Part shown: positions 41,247 to 49,879 of the stretch, one piece after another | Numbering within the stretch: the stretch's first letter is position 1 | How the letters are laid out: each line of letters starts with the position of its first letter | Assembly (NCBI RefSeq): GCF_900230225.1 | Contig: NZ_OCNH01000002.1 | Location: 745,844 to 809,843 of the forward strand | DNA from: Spirosoma fluviale | GTDB lineage: Bacteria; Bacteroidota; Bacteroidia; Cytophagales; Spirosomataceae | Direction: 5' to 3' | Length of the DNA: 64,000 nucleotides | The notes under the pieces: generated by a model | Seen by the model: only the letters and a program-made list of their open reading frames with translations | What the model was told of the DNA's origin: nothing | Databases searched by the model: none | Made by a program: the position numbers and the translations under genes

Positions 41247-43805
41247 CTACAACACATCGGCCCGTACAAATTCATATTTTTTCTGAAGAAGCTCGGTCAG
41301 TAACTCGTCCAGACGATCGTACAGTTTATCCGTTCTATTAGGGGCAACGCCAATGTGCATAAGTAAGATAAAACCATTCAGACCAGCCGTTTTTTTCTGC
41401 TCATACGCCCGTATGGATTGCAGGATGGTGGCGCTGCTGCGGTAGTTTTTATCCTGTGGCGTGGTGTAATCGGCATGACTCAGCGTGCCGGGCGTGTAGT
41501 TGATGAGTTGAACGCCTTCTGTTTTGGCCCATGCGGCAATGCTGTCGTTGTACCATTCGTAGGGAGGTAAAAAGAGCTTTTTTGCCTTTTTGTCTTTGCC
41601 GAAATGGGCCAGTGCGGCATAGTTAGCCCGTAGGTCATCCACAAATTGCTGCCGGGTCACGAGCAGACTGTCGCGTTTGACCCAGTCGCAGTAGAGCAAG
41701 TGCTGGTCGGAGTGGGGGCCGAGGTAGTGTCCATCCTGTTGAAGTTGGTTTATGAGCGAGGCAAAAGTGGGATTGCGTAAAAAACGGCCGGTCAGAAAAA
41801 ACGCAGCCCGAACCTGGTGCTTTCGCAGGGTTCGGGCTATAGTCGAGCCGCCATCAGCAAACTCATCGCCGGTAAAGACCAGCGCCAGGCGTCGGGTGGC
41901 GGTGTCACCTCTTATTTTTGCTCCTTTGAAATACGTTGACTTGGGGTCAATTTTTGTCGATGGTTTTAGCGGTTTAACTGGTTTCTGAAGATTCCGGGAC
42001 GTGTTCGCCTTTGCTGGTTTATAGTTCTCGGCATGTTTAGCGGCCAGGAGATACACCAGCGAGGCCGTGCCATCCATGGTTGGTTCGTTGGTGCTGTAGT
42101 CGCCGTAGTCGTCGTGATACACGGCTACGTTGCTTTGGAACGGCGCGTATTCATCGGATTCGTGCAGCGTAATGCCGATCAGGTTTCTGTAAATACTGCC
42201 GCGAACGGGACCATCCACCAAACCACCATCGATGGGGTAGTTTTTTAAATGGGTAAATGACGAATGTGGGTCGGTAGGGGTATCGGCGTTGGCGGGAAGT
42301 CCATACACAAAGCTTGTTCCCCATGGATTACAGCCAAAGAGCCAATCGAAATTCGCCTGTTCCAGCGTGGCAAACTGTACATCGCCGGTGAGTTGCCGAT
42401 ACCAGAAACACTGGGTTGCAAAGGAGGTTGTGAGGTTGTTACTGCACCAGGTAAAGGGCACCCCCCGATAAAAGGCATTCTGGCCCGCCCGTTTCCAGAT
42501 TACCTCAATACCCGCCTTGTAATAATCCGTAACGGTTTTTCGATCTCGGGCAGGCAGGCGTTTCGCCAGTTCCGCATGACCCACGTTCACAAACGGGTAC
42601 CACTGGTAATGCCGGGCCGTATCGTTCAGTATCCAGGGCGTAACCGGCTCCATCCGGGCAAAGTCAAGTGCCGTAGTTTGTAATTTAGCCGCCTGTGTTC
42701 CGGTGGCACCCGCTGCATTGAGTTGCTCCACGGTGGCCAGTTCCATGTCGTCGGCGTAATTGTCTTCTTCATAAAAGTAAGGAGCCCGGCCCGGCGCAGT
42801 CTGGCAATTGCCCGGCTTTTCCAGTCCAAGTTTATAAGCCGATTGCGCCCGTTGCCAGAGTTTGCTGGCATAGGCGGGGTCTTTTTTATGGGTTAACTGA
42901 TAGCCCAGTGCTAGTGCGCTGCTTACTTTTCCGGCGGTAGAGGCCACGCCCGTTGCCCGGTTTTTATACTTGAATAGCCCCTGTGGCTTTCCGGTTGCAA
43001 AATACACGGGCCGTTCCGCTCCCTTGCCATACATGCTGTCCAGTTTGGGAATCCGCATACTCGAATGGTCTCGGTCGTCGCCGAGCTGGTTGAAGAGCCA
43101 CGTATCGGTCGGGTGCATTTTCAGGAGCCAGTCGAGACCCCAGCGCGCTTCGTCCAGTACATCGGGCAGGCCGTTGGCACCAGTCAGGCCATTCAACTGG
43201 TGCTGATCGCCAAAGGCCGTCGGGAAATCGCGCAGGGCGGCCAGCAGGTGGTACGTTGCATTGGCCGAGGTAGTCACGTATTGCAGGTAATCCGAGGCAT
43301 CGTGCCACCCCCCCGATGCGTTGATATGCGTGCTGTCGGGCATGGGGCCGTACATGGTGTAGCCGTCGTGCGTGTGGCAGGAGTCTTTCAGGAACGGATT
43401 GAAGCCGCTGCGTTGCTGGCGCATGTAGCGAAGGCAGAAATCGGCGGCACCGGCATAGACACTATCATCAATCCGAAACCCCGGCGACCGGGTACCGTCT
43501 GCCGTACGCAGGTAATACCGGCCGGGCTTCCGAAACCCGGAGAAATCGAATCGGTACGACTGTTTGAACGGGCCGTATTCACCAAACGGCCGCCCCGCCG
43601 AAAGTTGTAGGTGAACTTCATTTGTTTGTTCATCGACCAGCTCGAATGTCTCGATGGTCTTATCCGTCAGGCTTCCCCAAACGGCCGTTTTTGGACTATC
43701 GGGCCGGTAACCAAGCAGGTTAATGCGAATAACGGCGGAGGGTTCGCTGGGTATGGTAACGGATACCAGACTGACCAAGACGGAAAGAAACAGAACGAAA
43801 CGCAT
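41247..43805 (-). CDS. GH9 endoglucanase-like enzyme fused to a CE4-type polysaccharide deacetylase
   Basis: 852 residues. A signal peptide (about 1-20) precedes a CelD N-terminal Ig-like domain (about 25-112: INLLGYRPDSPKTAVW, FSGFRKPGRYYLR) and a GH9 (alpha/alpha)6 barrel (about 118-592). The barrel has GGWHDASDY (165-173, both catalytic Asp present) and the acid Glu574 in YSTNEPTMDGTASLVYLL. A short linker leads to a polysaccharide deacetylase-like domain (about 637-850): FTGDEF (644-649) where TFDDG is usual, the zinc His pair HSDQH (698-702), LFLPPYEWYND, and a final LMHIGVAPNR. It could act on a decorated glycan, cleaving and deacetylating it. It follows the ceramidase-like gene by 4 bp on the same strand. 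Confidence 0.88.
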   Translation of the reverse strand: MRFVLFLSVLVSLVSVTIPSEPSAVIRINLLGYRPDSPKTAVWGSLTDKTIETFELVDEQTNEVHLQLSAGRPFGEYGPFKQSYRFDFSGFRKPGRYYLRTADGTRSPGFRIDDSVYAGAADFCLRYMRQQRSGFNPFLKDSCHTHDGYTMYGPMPDSTHINASGGWHDASDYLQYVTTSANATYHLLAALRDFPTAFGDQHQLNGLTGANGLPDVLDEARWGLDWLLKMHPTDTWLFNQLGDDRDHSSMRIPKLDSMYGKGAERPVYFATGKPQGLFKYKNRATGVASTAGKVSSALALGYQLTHKKDPAYASKLWQRAQSAYKLGLEKPGNCQTAPGRAPYFYEEDNYADDMELATVEQLNAAGATGTQAAKLQTTALDFARMEPVTPWILNDTARHYQWYPFVNVGHAELAKRLPARDRKTVTDYYKAGIEVIWKRAGQNAFYRGVPFTWCSNNLTTSFATQCFWYRQLTGDVQFATLEQANFDWLFGCNPWGTSFVYGLPANADTPTDPHSSFTHLKNYPIDGGLVDGPVRGSIYRNLIGITLHESDEYAPFQSNVAVYHDDYGDYSTNEPTMDGTASLVYLLAAKHAENYKPAKANTSRNLQKPVKPLKPSTKIDPKSTYFKGAKIRGDTATRRLALVFTGDEFADGGSTIARTLRKHQVRAAFFLTGRFLRNPTFASLINQLQQDGHYLGPHSDQHLLYCDWVKRDSLLVTRQQFVDDLRANYAALAHFGKDKKAKKLFLPPYEWYNDSIAAWAKTEGVQLINYTPGTLSHADYTTPQDKNYRSSATILQSIRAYEQKKTAGLNGFILLMHIGVAPNRTDKLYDRLDELLTELLQKKYEFVRADVL

Positions 43806-43809
43806 AGGT

Positions 43810-45174
43810 TTACGGGGTTGTCATTTTCAACAGCAACCCCATCATCATCTCCTCAAAATACGCACCATTGTACGGGCCGAACCAGTTCATGTCGCGGGTT
43901 TCGTAGGTAGTACGGTTATAGTATTTGTCGGGGGTTACATAGCCGATGTAGCCGCCGTCGAAACTGGTAATCATGAGGTTAACACCTTTCTTTGTAGCCA
44001 ACGGTTTGAAATCAGCCACGAATTCGCCGGAGTAATCGCAGGGGGTGCCGAGCAGTACCGTTTGGCCAATGCGTAGGGCTTTCAGGTCGGACGGGTAATC
44101 ACCGTAAATGGCGTAGAAGAGCCACGGCCGCACGCGCCAGTTGCCAATAACGCGCGGGTGCGGTTCGCGCAAACCAAGCGGAAGGGTCAGAATGCCCAGC
44201 GTGCTATCGGCTTTGGTCTGGATTTGTGGAACGGTTCGTTCGATACGCAGGGCCAGATCACCGGCGTAGTTTCGGATCTCCTGAAAGTCGGTTTTACCCC
44301 GCGCCTGCGGGCCGGTACTGCCAACAGCCCCCGCCATGAACACCGCAAAATCGGCCGATTTTTTCTCCAGCCGGTCGACCAACGAGCCGGGATAATCGCG
44401 GCTGAGGTAGTTCCACATGTCGTCTTCGTAGAGAGTCGCGTGGCCGGAGAAGGTGCAAAGCAGGGCCGATTCGCCCGTTTGTTTCTTTAATTTTAGTAAA
44501 TGCACCATCCCGTCGAGCGGCCCCGTGGAGCCGGAGAAACCAATGCGGTTATAGATATGATCGCTGGCGTCTACCTGCCCAAAGCCAACCTGTACGGGGG
44601 CCATGTTTTGTTGGGCTGCCCGAATGGCGTTTATGATGCCGTCGGTAATACGAACCACCAGTTTCTCGTCATACTTGCCCGTAATCAACTGGCCTACCAG
44701 CCCCGGTGCCCAGCCGCCAATGCTATTGTGGGAGTGAATAGCCCCTGTGTATAGATCCTCCCACTGTAAGCCAACTTCGGGAAGCCGTTTTTTGAGCGCT
44801 TCGACGACCGTGGGGGGCGTAATAAGTAAGTCCAGACCAATCAGGGCGGCTTTGGTACCACCATTGTCAAGAACGATGGCACGGACAAAAATTGAATCGG
44901 CTACAATGTGCCATTGCTTGCCGCGTCGGGCACCGTAACCACCGGTGGGCGTTGGGTAGGGGGGCGTAATATTGGCTTTGGCCCAACCCGCCCGCAGAGG
45001 TGTTTTGGCGGCTAGAATGGCCGGGAGCTGAGCCAGCCGCGCTTTGGTCTGTGCGTAATAAGGCATCTGCCGGTACGGCGTCTCATCGACCGGGGCCAGG
45101 CTAACGGCCAGAAACAACAGAATAAAAACAACAAGACCCAGCAGGATTTTCAGGAGGATACGAACGAATTTCAT
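43810..45174 (-). CDS. Neutral/alkaline ceramidase-like protein
   Basis: 454 residues from the ATG at 45174 (MKFVRILLKILLGLVVFILL, signal anchor). It has the N-terminal ceramidase domain: LRAGWAKANITPPYPTPTGG, the zinc-site GAIHSHNSIGGWAPG, CTFSGHATLYEDD, and AGAVGSTGPQA where the ceramidase nucleophile Ser region would be. It is shorter than full ceramidases (about 650-750) and lacks the C-terminal Ig-like domain, as do many Bacteroidota homologues with broader hydrolase roles. The substrate could be an N-acyl amide other than ceramide. Its stop is 4 bp from the GH9-deacetylase start, so both are likely co-transcribed. Confidence 0.85.
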   Translation of the reverse strand: MKFVRILLKILLGLVVFILLFLAVSLAPVDETPYRQMPYYAQTKARLAQLPAILAAKTPLRAGWAKANITPPYPTPTGGYGARRGKQWHIVADSIFVRAIVLDNGGTKAALIGLDLLITPPTVVEALKKRLPEVGLQWEDLYTGAIHSHNSIGGWAPGLVGQLITGKYDEKLVVRITDGIINAIRAAQQNMAPVQVGFGQVDASDHIYNRIGFSGSTGPLDGMVHLLKLKKQTGESALLCTFSGHATLYEDDMWNYLSRDYPGSLVDRLEKKSADFAVFMAGAVGSTGPQARGKTDFQEIRNYAGDLALRIERTVPQIQTKADSTLGILTLPLGLREPHPRVIGNWRVRPWLFYAIYGDYPSDLKALRIGQTVLLGTPCDYSGEFVADFKPLATKKGVNLMITSFDGGYIGYVTPDKYYNRTTYETRDMNWFGPYNGAYFEEMMMGLLLKMTTP

Positions 45175-45242
45175 ACAGATTGCCGCCACCAAGGGCGAAT
45201 TTATCTGCAAGCAACGAAAAAACGCACGGATGGAAAAGACAT

Positions 45243-45278
45243 AAAAAAAAGGTATCAGGGAAACTCCCCGATACCTTT
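45243..45278 (-). terminator. Intrinsic terminator of the ferritin-like operon
   Basis: On the minus strand a stem AAAGGTATC...GATACCTTT with a GGG/CCC extension is followed by a run of eight T. It lies 46 bp after the stop of the 45324 gene, and is a textbook intrinsic terminator. Confidence 0.85.
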
Positions 45279-45323
45279 CCTCACCCTCGCCGGTTTCCCG
45301 GCCTCCCTATACTTAATGTAATA

Positions 45324-46067
45324 CTATAAAAAAGCTGCTGCAATGGCCATAACCTGTTGTTTGGTTAGCGGCTCATCGAAAGCTCCACGCAAATTATCCT
45401 CGCTTATACCTGTCACGTTCGGCAGCGTTTTCAGGTTAACACCCCCCTGCGTAAACGTTGTTTGTGTCGGGTCAGAAACCCAGCCTTTCATATTCATCAT
45501 CCGGCGAATTTCCGATGCGTGCCGGGCTTCGACGGAGTGAATCTGGAGGGCCACTTGTAAAATACCTTTGTCGTTGACCAGATTGCCGACCTGCCCTTTG
45601 TAGGCCTGTACGCCTGTGTCTTCCAGCGCCCGTGCGGTGGCCAGGAATGTGCCGTAGGCCGAGAAAGTACCGGCCGGAAATTTAAAGGTTGGTTTAGCAA
45701 CGGCAGCCGCACCCAACGCACTTTTCAGCAAGGCTACGTGGGCTGTTTCGTGTTTACTAATTTGATTGATTACGGCCAGATCGCTGGCCGGAACGAGCCC
45801 CGCTGTAGCCAGACCGATGCGATAAAATTCGTCTTCCAGGTACTCCAGTGTGAGCGCGAAATTTGCGGTATCAATGGCGGCCTGCGAAGGAGCGGTAGTG
45901 GCCTGGGCAAAGGCCTGGTTCAGGCTGGTAGCTACCACGGTTGGGATACCGGCGGCCAGCAGGTTTGACCCAAATTTGAGCAGATTTCGGCGCGAATAGA
46001 AGCTGAAACGCTCGCTAATCTCGGGATCTGCTTTTTCGATATCGGATAATAACTTGACTAAGTTCAT
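45324..46067 (-). CDS. Ferritin-like (Ferritin_2, PCC13-62 type) protein with Tat-like leader
   Basis: 247 residues. FYSRRNLLKFGSNLLAAGI is a twin-arginine-like signal around residues 23-42, cleaved near QAFAQA. The four-helix ferritin-like domain (about 65-200) has carboxylate/His patterns NFALTLEYLEDEFYRIGLAT, ISKHETAHVALLKSALG, TARALEDTGVQAYKGQVGN and IHSVEARHASEIRRMMN, i.e. E...ExxH type helices expected for a di-metal site. Family members are desiccation-related or of unknown role. It is the second gene of a pair with the upstream paralogue (15-bp gap), and is followed by a strong terminator. Probably periplasmic, possibly metal-storing or oxidative-stress related. Confidence 0.88.
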   Translation of the reverse strand: MNLVKLLSDIEKADPEISERFSFYSRRNLLKFGSNLLAAGIPTVVATSLNQAFAQATTAPSQAAIDTANFALTLEYLEDEFYRIGLATAGLVPASDLAVINQISKHETAHVALLKSALGAAAVAKPTFKFPAGTFSAYGTFLATARALEDTGVQAYKGQVGNLVNDKGILQVALQIHSVEARHASEIRRMMNMKGWVSDPTQTTFTQGGVNLKTLPNVTGISEDNLRGAFDEPLTKQQVMAIAAAFL

Positions 46068-46082
46068 AGCGTTGTGTCTGGT

Positions 46083-46799
46083 TTACTTGGGTAGATTGGT
46101 GGCCGTAATCGGTGTTCTGACATACTTCTGGGCAATTGGCAACACCGCAGAAGGCGGGGTGGCCGCATCCAATCCGGTAGTGGGTGCCACCACATCGTCG
46201 CCAGCGAAATCAGCTGATTTTGGGTTCAGCAGATCCCGAATAGCCGCTGCGTGACGCGCTTCTACCGACACAATTTTACCCGCCAGTGCGAGGTAATTCA
46301 CATCTGTTATCAATGTACCGGCACCATTATAAGCAGCTACGCCCAAGTCTTCAAACGCTTTGGCCGTGCCGAGAACGCTGGCCCGGTCGCTGAAATTAAT
46401 GGTGCTGAAATTGGGTGTCAGGTCAGCAATGCGGCTGGCGGCTGGAATGGCGGCTTTGAAGAATTCGCGGTGAACAATTTCATGATCGCGAATGTCTGTC
46501 AGAACGGCTTTCTCGGCATCGGTCATGCCATTGTAGGGCGAGAGCAAAACCTGAGTGTAAAAAGCAGCTTCCATTTGCTCCAGCGCAAAGGCGTAGTTTA
46601 GAATACCAACATCGCCCGTTCCTAAATCGACCGGGGCCATTACGGTGGTGGGATTCTCTTCACCTTCTTTGCAGGATGCCAGAATTGCGCCCCCTGCGGC
46701 AAAAGCGCCTGCGTAGCGAAGAAACAACCGGCGGCCTACGCGTACTGGCTCTAATTGGCCTGGTAACATCGTAAGGCCAGATTCGTTCTGCTTATTCAT
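46083..46799 (-). CDS. Ferritin-like (Ferritin_2) protein with Tat-like/lipoprotein leader, paralogue of the next gene
   Basis: 238 residues. GRRLFLRYAGAFAAGGAIL is a twin-arginine-like signal and ends ILASCKEG, a possible lipobox Cys. The ferritin-like domain (about 62-195) matches the downstream paralogue: NYAFALEQMEAAFYTQVLLS, IRDHEIVHREFFKAAIP, TAKAFEDLGVAAYNGAG, and IVSVEARHAAAIRDLLN. The two genes are 15 bp apart on one strand and probably form a hetero-complex. This Ferritin_2 tandem arrangement is common in Bacteroidota. Iron or other metal storage/oxidation is a family-level guess. Confidence 0.88.
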   Translation of the reverse strand: MNKQNESGLTMLPGQLEPVRVGRRLFLRYAGAFAAGGAILASCKEGEENPTTVMAPVDLGTGDVGILNYAFALEQMEAAFYTQVLLSPYNGMTDAEKAVLTDIRDHEIVHREFFKAAIPAASRIADLTPNFSTINFSDRASVLGTAKAFEDLGVAAYNGAGTLITDVNYLALAGKIVSVEARHAAAIRDLLNPKSADFAGDDVVAPTTGLDAATPPSAVLPIAQKYVRTPITATNLPK

Positions 46800-47364
46800 A
46801 ACGTGCTTGAGTAAATTAAGTGTAGTAACAACATAACCGCAGGTCTAACAGACGGTTCGAAAAGATTTACGGCATTCGGGTGTGCCCGGATTTAAAATAG
46901 ACTTAAAAAAAGCTCATACCGAAACGAAAAGTCTTTCCCACGCGCTATCTGCCAGCATAAATGGGCAAAAATACCGTATTTGCCTACACCTGTTATGACG
47001 GTTAATGAGCTCTGGTGGGTTAGGATATTTACTATACGGGTGATTCATTAAGGGCTATGATCCTATAAGAAGACCGAATTCGGCTCTACTAACCATCGAT
47101 AAAACCACTCGTTTAGTACGGCATCGTAATTGCTGAAAGCGTTTCTACCGATACCAGGCGCTCTTTATGGGGTTCCTTTTCTGGTAACGGAAGCCCGGAA
47201 ATGAGCTTGTCGTCGTTATCTTTGCCTTTATAAGAGTACCATCATCAACAGCTTCCTGAATAATAAGTAACGAGTGTTTGTCGACTATAAGTCGCTCCAG
47301 GGCATCGGATCGCCGGTGACCTGGTCATTCACTCATTCACACAATCACTCATTCGCCATTACAA
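46800..47364. other. 565-bp intergenic region with a possible decayed reading frame
   Basis: No convincing gene. On the minus strand between about 47330 and 47113 two overlapping open frames read like protein: DALERLIVDKHSLLIIQEAV, then, one frame over, WYSYKGKDNDDKLISGLPLP ending at a TAA (47113-47115). They may be pieces of a frameshifted relic. The rest is the upstream region of the ferritin-like operon (minus) and of thrA (plus); TATCTTTG at 47217-47224 matches the -7 consensus on the plus strand, 140 bp before thrA. Confidence 0.35.
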
Positions 47365-49821
47365 ATGCAGGTTCTTAAATTTGGCGGTACCTCCGTTGGT
47401 TCCGTAGATAGTATCAAGCAGGTTATCCAGATCATTGAAAACCATCGGCAGAACGGCGACCAGATAACGGTTGTATTTTCGGCGATGGGTGGCATCACCA
47501 ACCAGCTTATCGAGATTGGGCGGATGGCCACAACGGGTGAAACCGATTACATGGAACTGGTTCGCCGGATTGAAGACCGCCATTTTAATGTTATAAAAGC
47601 CCTGATCCCCGTCAAGGAACAGAGTAAAGTGTTTGCGCACGTTCGGGGAATTATCAACGAACTCGAAGACTTGCTGCGGGGCGTGTCGCTCATCCGCGAA
47701 CTCACCCTCCGTACCCACGACCTCATCACCAGCTTCGGCGAACGGCTGTCCACCACAATCATCACCGAATGCGTGAAGAGCCGGGGTATTCCGGCACAGT
47801 TTTGCGACGCCCGGAAGATCATCAAAACAGACGCTCAGTTCGGTCAGGCAGAAGTAAATTACACACTGACGAACCAGCTTGTTCAGGAGCATTTCGCTAA
47901 AACGTCCGACCTCCAACTGGTGACGGGCTTCATTGGCTCGACGGAAAAAAACGAAACCACAACCCTGGGTCGGGGCGGTTCGGATTATACGGCCTCCATT
48001 TTGGGCGCGGCTCTGAATGCGGAGGTGATCGACATCTGGACGGACGTCGACGGTATGATGACGGCCGACCCGCGCAAGGTGCCCAACGCCTTTAACATTC
48101 CTACCATCACCTACGCCGAAGCCATGGAGCTATCCCACTTTGGCGCGAAGGTGATCTACCCGCCCAGTCTGCAACCGGCCTTTGCCCGGAACATTCCGGT
48201 GCGGGTGTTGAATACCTTTAACCCAACCCACGCGGGTACCGTCGTGAGCCGCACCGCCGAACGTCGGCAGTACACCATAACGGGTATTTCGAGTATCGAC
48301 GACATTGCGCTGGTAAACGTGCAGGGTTCCGGTATGATCGGCGTGGCCGGGGTATCGGCCAAGCTGTTCGGTGTGCTGGCCGCTCACAAAATCAGCGTCA
48401 TTCTGATCTCGCAGGCTTCGTCGGAACACTCCATCTGCTTCGCCATCGACCCGCGTGGGGCCGAGAATGTGAAGACTATTCTTGACGCCGAGTTCGCTAC
48501 CGAAATTGCCCACGGGCATATTGATAACATCGCCATTGAGCGCGATTTGTCGGTGATTGCTACGGTGGGAGAGGGGATGAAGAAAAGCTCCGGTATTGCC
48601 GGGAAACTGTTTTCGGTACTCGGTAAAAACGGGGTCAACATTGTGGCCGTCGCGCAGGGGTCGTCGGAGATTAATATCTCCGTGGTTATCAACAAGAATA
48701 ACCTCTCGAAGGCGCTTAACTCGCTGCATAACATCTTCTTCCAGTCCGAAGCCCGCGTGCTGAACCTGTATCTGGTGGGTACGGGCCTGATCGGGAAAAC
48801 ACTGCTGCAACAGATTTACAACCAGTCGGAATACCTGCGTTCGGAGAAACTGCTGAAGGTGTGTGTGGTAGGCATGACAAACACCAAAAAGATGGTGCTC
48901 GACACGAGAGGGATTTCGCTGGATGGCTGGCGCGAACGTCTGCTGACAGATGGAGTGACAACGTCCTTACCGGCTTTTGTCGAGAAGATCAAAGATTACA
49001 ACCTGCCCAACTCGGTCTTCATCGACTGCACCTCCGACAAGGACATTGTGCAGTTTTACGAGTCGCTGCTGGACGCCAACATCTCGGTGGTAACGCCGAA
49101 CAAAGTAGCCAATTCCGGTCCGTACAGCGAATACCGACGCTTGCAGCGCACGGCCCTGAACCGGGGCGTCAAGTTCCTCTACGAAACCAACGTGGGAGCG
49201 GGTCTGCCCATCATCAACACCGTGCAGGGGCTGATGACCGCGGGCGACCGTTTTCTGAAAATCGAAGCGATTCTGTCGGGAACGTTATCGTTTATCTTCA
49301 ACACCTTTCGCCCCGGCATCTCCTTTGCCGACGTGGTGCGCGAAGCCAAAGAAAAGGGCTATACCGAACCCGACCCCCGCGACGACCTGAGTGGCTTAGA
49401 CGTAGCCCGTAAAATCCTGATTCTGGCTCGTGAAGCCGGGTTTCCCCTCGAACCGGAAGACGTCACCATCGACACCCTGCTGCCCGAATCCTGTCTGGCA
49501 GCACCCACCATCCCGGCCTTTTTCGAGGAACTGGAACGTAACAACGACTACTTCGAAAACCTGCTGGCCGAAGCTGAAACGAAGGGCGAAAAGCTACGTT
49601 TTGTCGCCAGTTTCGAGAACAATAAAGCGACCATTGGTCTGCGGCCGGTTGGCGTGGAGCACCCGTTCTATCAGTTAACCGGTGCGGATAACATCGTTTC
49701 GTTCACCACGGAGCGTTACAAAGACCGGCCCTTAGTAATCAAAGGCCCCGGCGCAGGAGCGGAGGTAACGGCTTCGGGCGTGTTCGCCGACGTGGTCAGT
49801 ATCGGGAGCTATTTAGCGTAA
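47365..49821 (+). CDS. thrA: Bifunctional aspartate kinase/homoserine dehydrogenase I
   Basis: 818 residues, the normal length. Aspartokinase (1-290): VLKFGGTSVGSVDS, TTLGRGGSDYTASILGAAL, VDGMMTADPRKV. ACT regulatory pair (about 310-460): GVAGVSAKLFGVLAAHKISV, GVNIVAVAQGSSEINIS. Homoserine dehydrogenase (465-818): LVGTGLIGKTLLQQI (NADP-binding), FIDCTSDKDIVQFYESLL, VTPNKVANSGPYSEY, ETNVGAGLPIINTVQGL, and AEAETKGEKLRFVASFEN. It makes the first and third steps of threonine/methionine synthesis from aspartate, likely with threonine feedback. thrB/thrC are not next to it. A second copy of its last codons lies at 50556-50600. Confidence 0.97.
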   Translation: MQVLKFGGTSVGSVDSIKQVIQIIENHRQNGDQITVVFSAMGGITNQLIEIGRMATTGETDYMELVRRIEDRHFNVIKALIPVKEQSKVFAHVRGIINELEDLLRGVSLIRELTLRTHDLITSFGERLSTTIITECVKSRGIPAQFCDARKIIKTDAQFGQAEVNYTLTNQLVQEHFAKTSDLQLVTGFIGSTEKNETTTLGRGGSDYTASILGAALNAEVIDIWTDVDGMMTADPRKVPNAFNIPTITYAEAMELSHFGAKVIYPPSLQPAFARNIPVRVLNTFNPTHAGTVVSRTAERRQYTITGISSIDDIALVNVQGSGMIGVAGVSAKLFGVLAAHKISVILISQASSEHSICFAIDPRGAENVKTILDAEFATEIAHGHIDNIAIERDLSVIATVGEGMKKSSGIAGKLFSVLGKNGVNIVAVAQGSSEINISVVINKNNLSKALNSLHNIFFQSEARVLNLYLVGTGLIGKTLLQQIYNQSEYLRSEKLLKVCVVGMTNTKKMVLDTRGISLDGWRERLLTDGVTTSLPAFVEKIKDYNLPNSVFIDCTSDKDIVQFYESLLDANISVVTPNKVANSGPYSEYRRLQRTALNRGVKFLYETNVGAGLPIINTVQGLMTAGDRFLKIEAILSGTLSFIFNTFRPGISFADVVREAKEKGYTEPDPRDDLSGLDVARKILILAREAGFPLEPEDVTIDTLLPESCLAAPTIPAFFEELERNNDYFENLLAEAETKGEKLRFVASFENNKATIGLRPVGVEHPFYQLTGADNIVSFTTERYKDRPLVIKGPGAGAEVTASGVFADVVSIGSYLA

Positions 49822-49879
49822 GTGTTAGCTAAGAACCAACTTTAAATCATGTCTGTTCATGAGGAAATCGAATCATCAG

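Noticed and set aside
46800..47364. tRNA, small RNA or riboswitch in the long gap before thrA
   Set aside because: I looked for cloverleaf arms, the TTC loop and strong hairpins and found none convincing.
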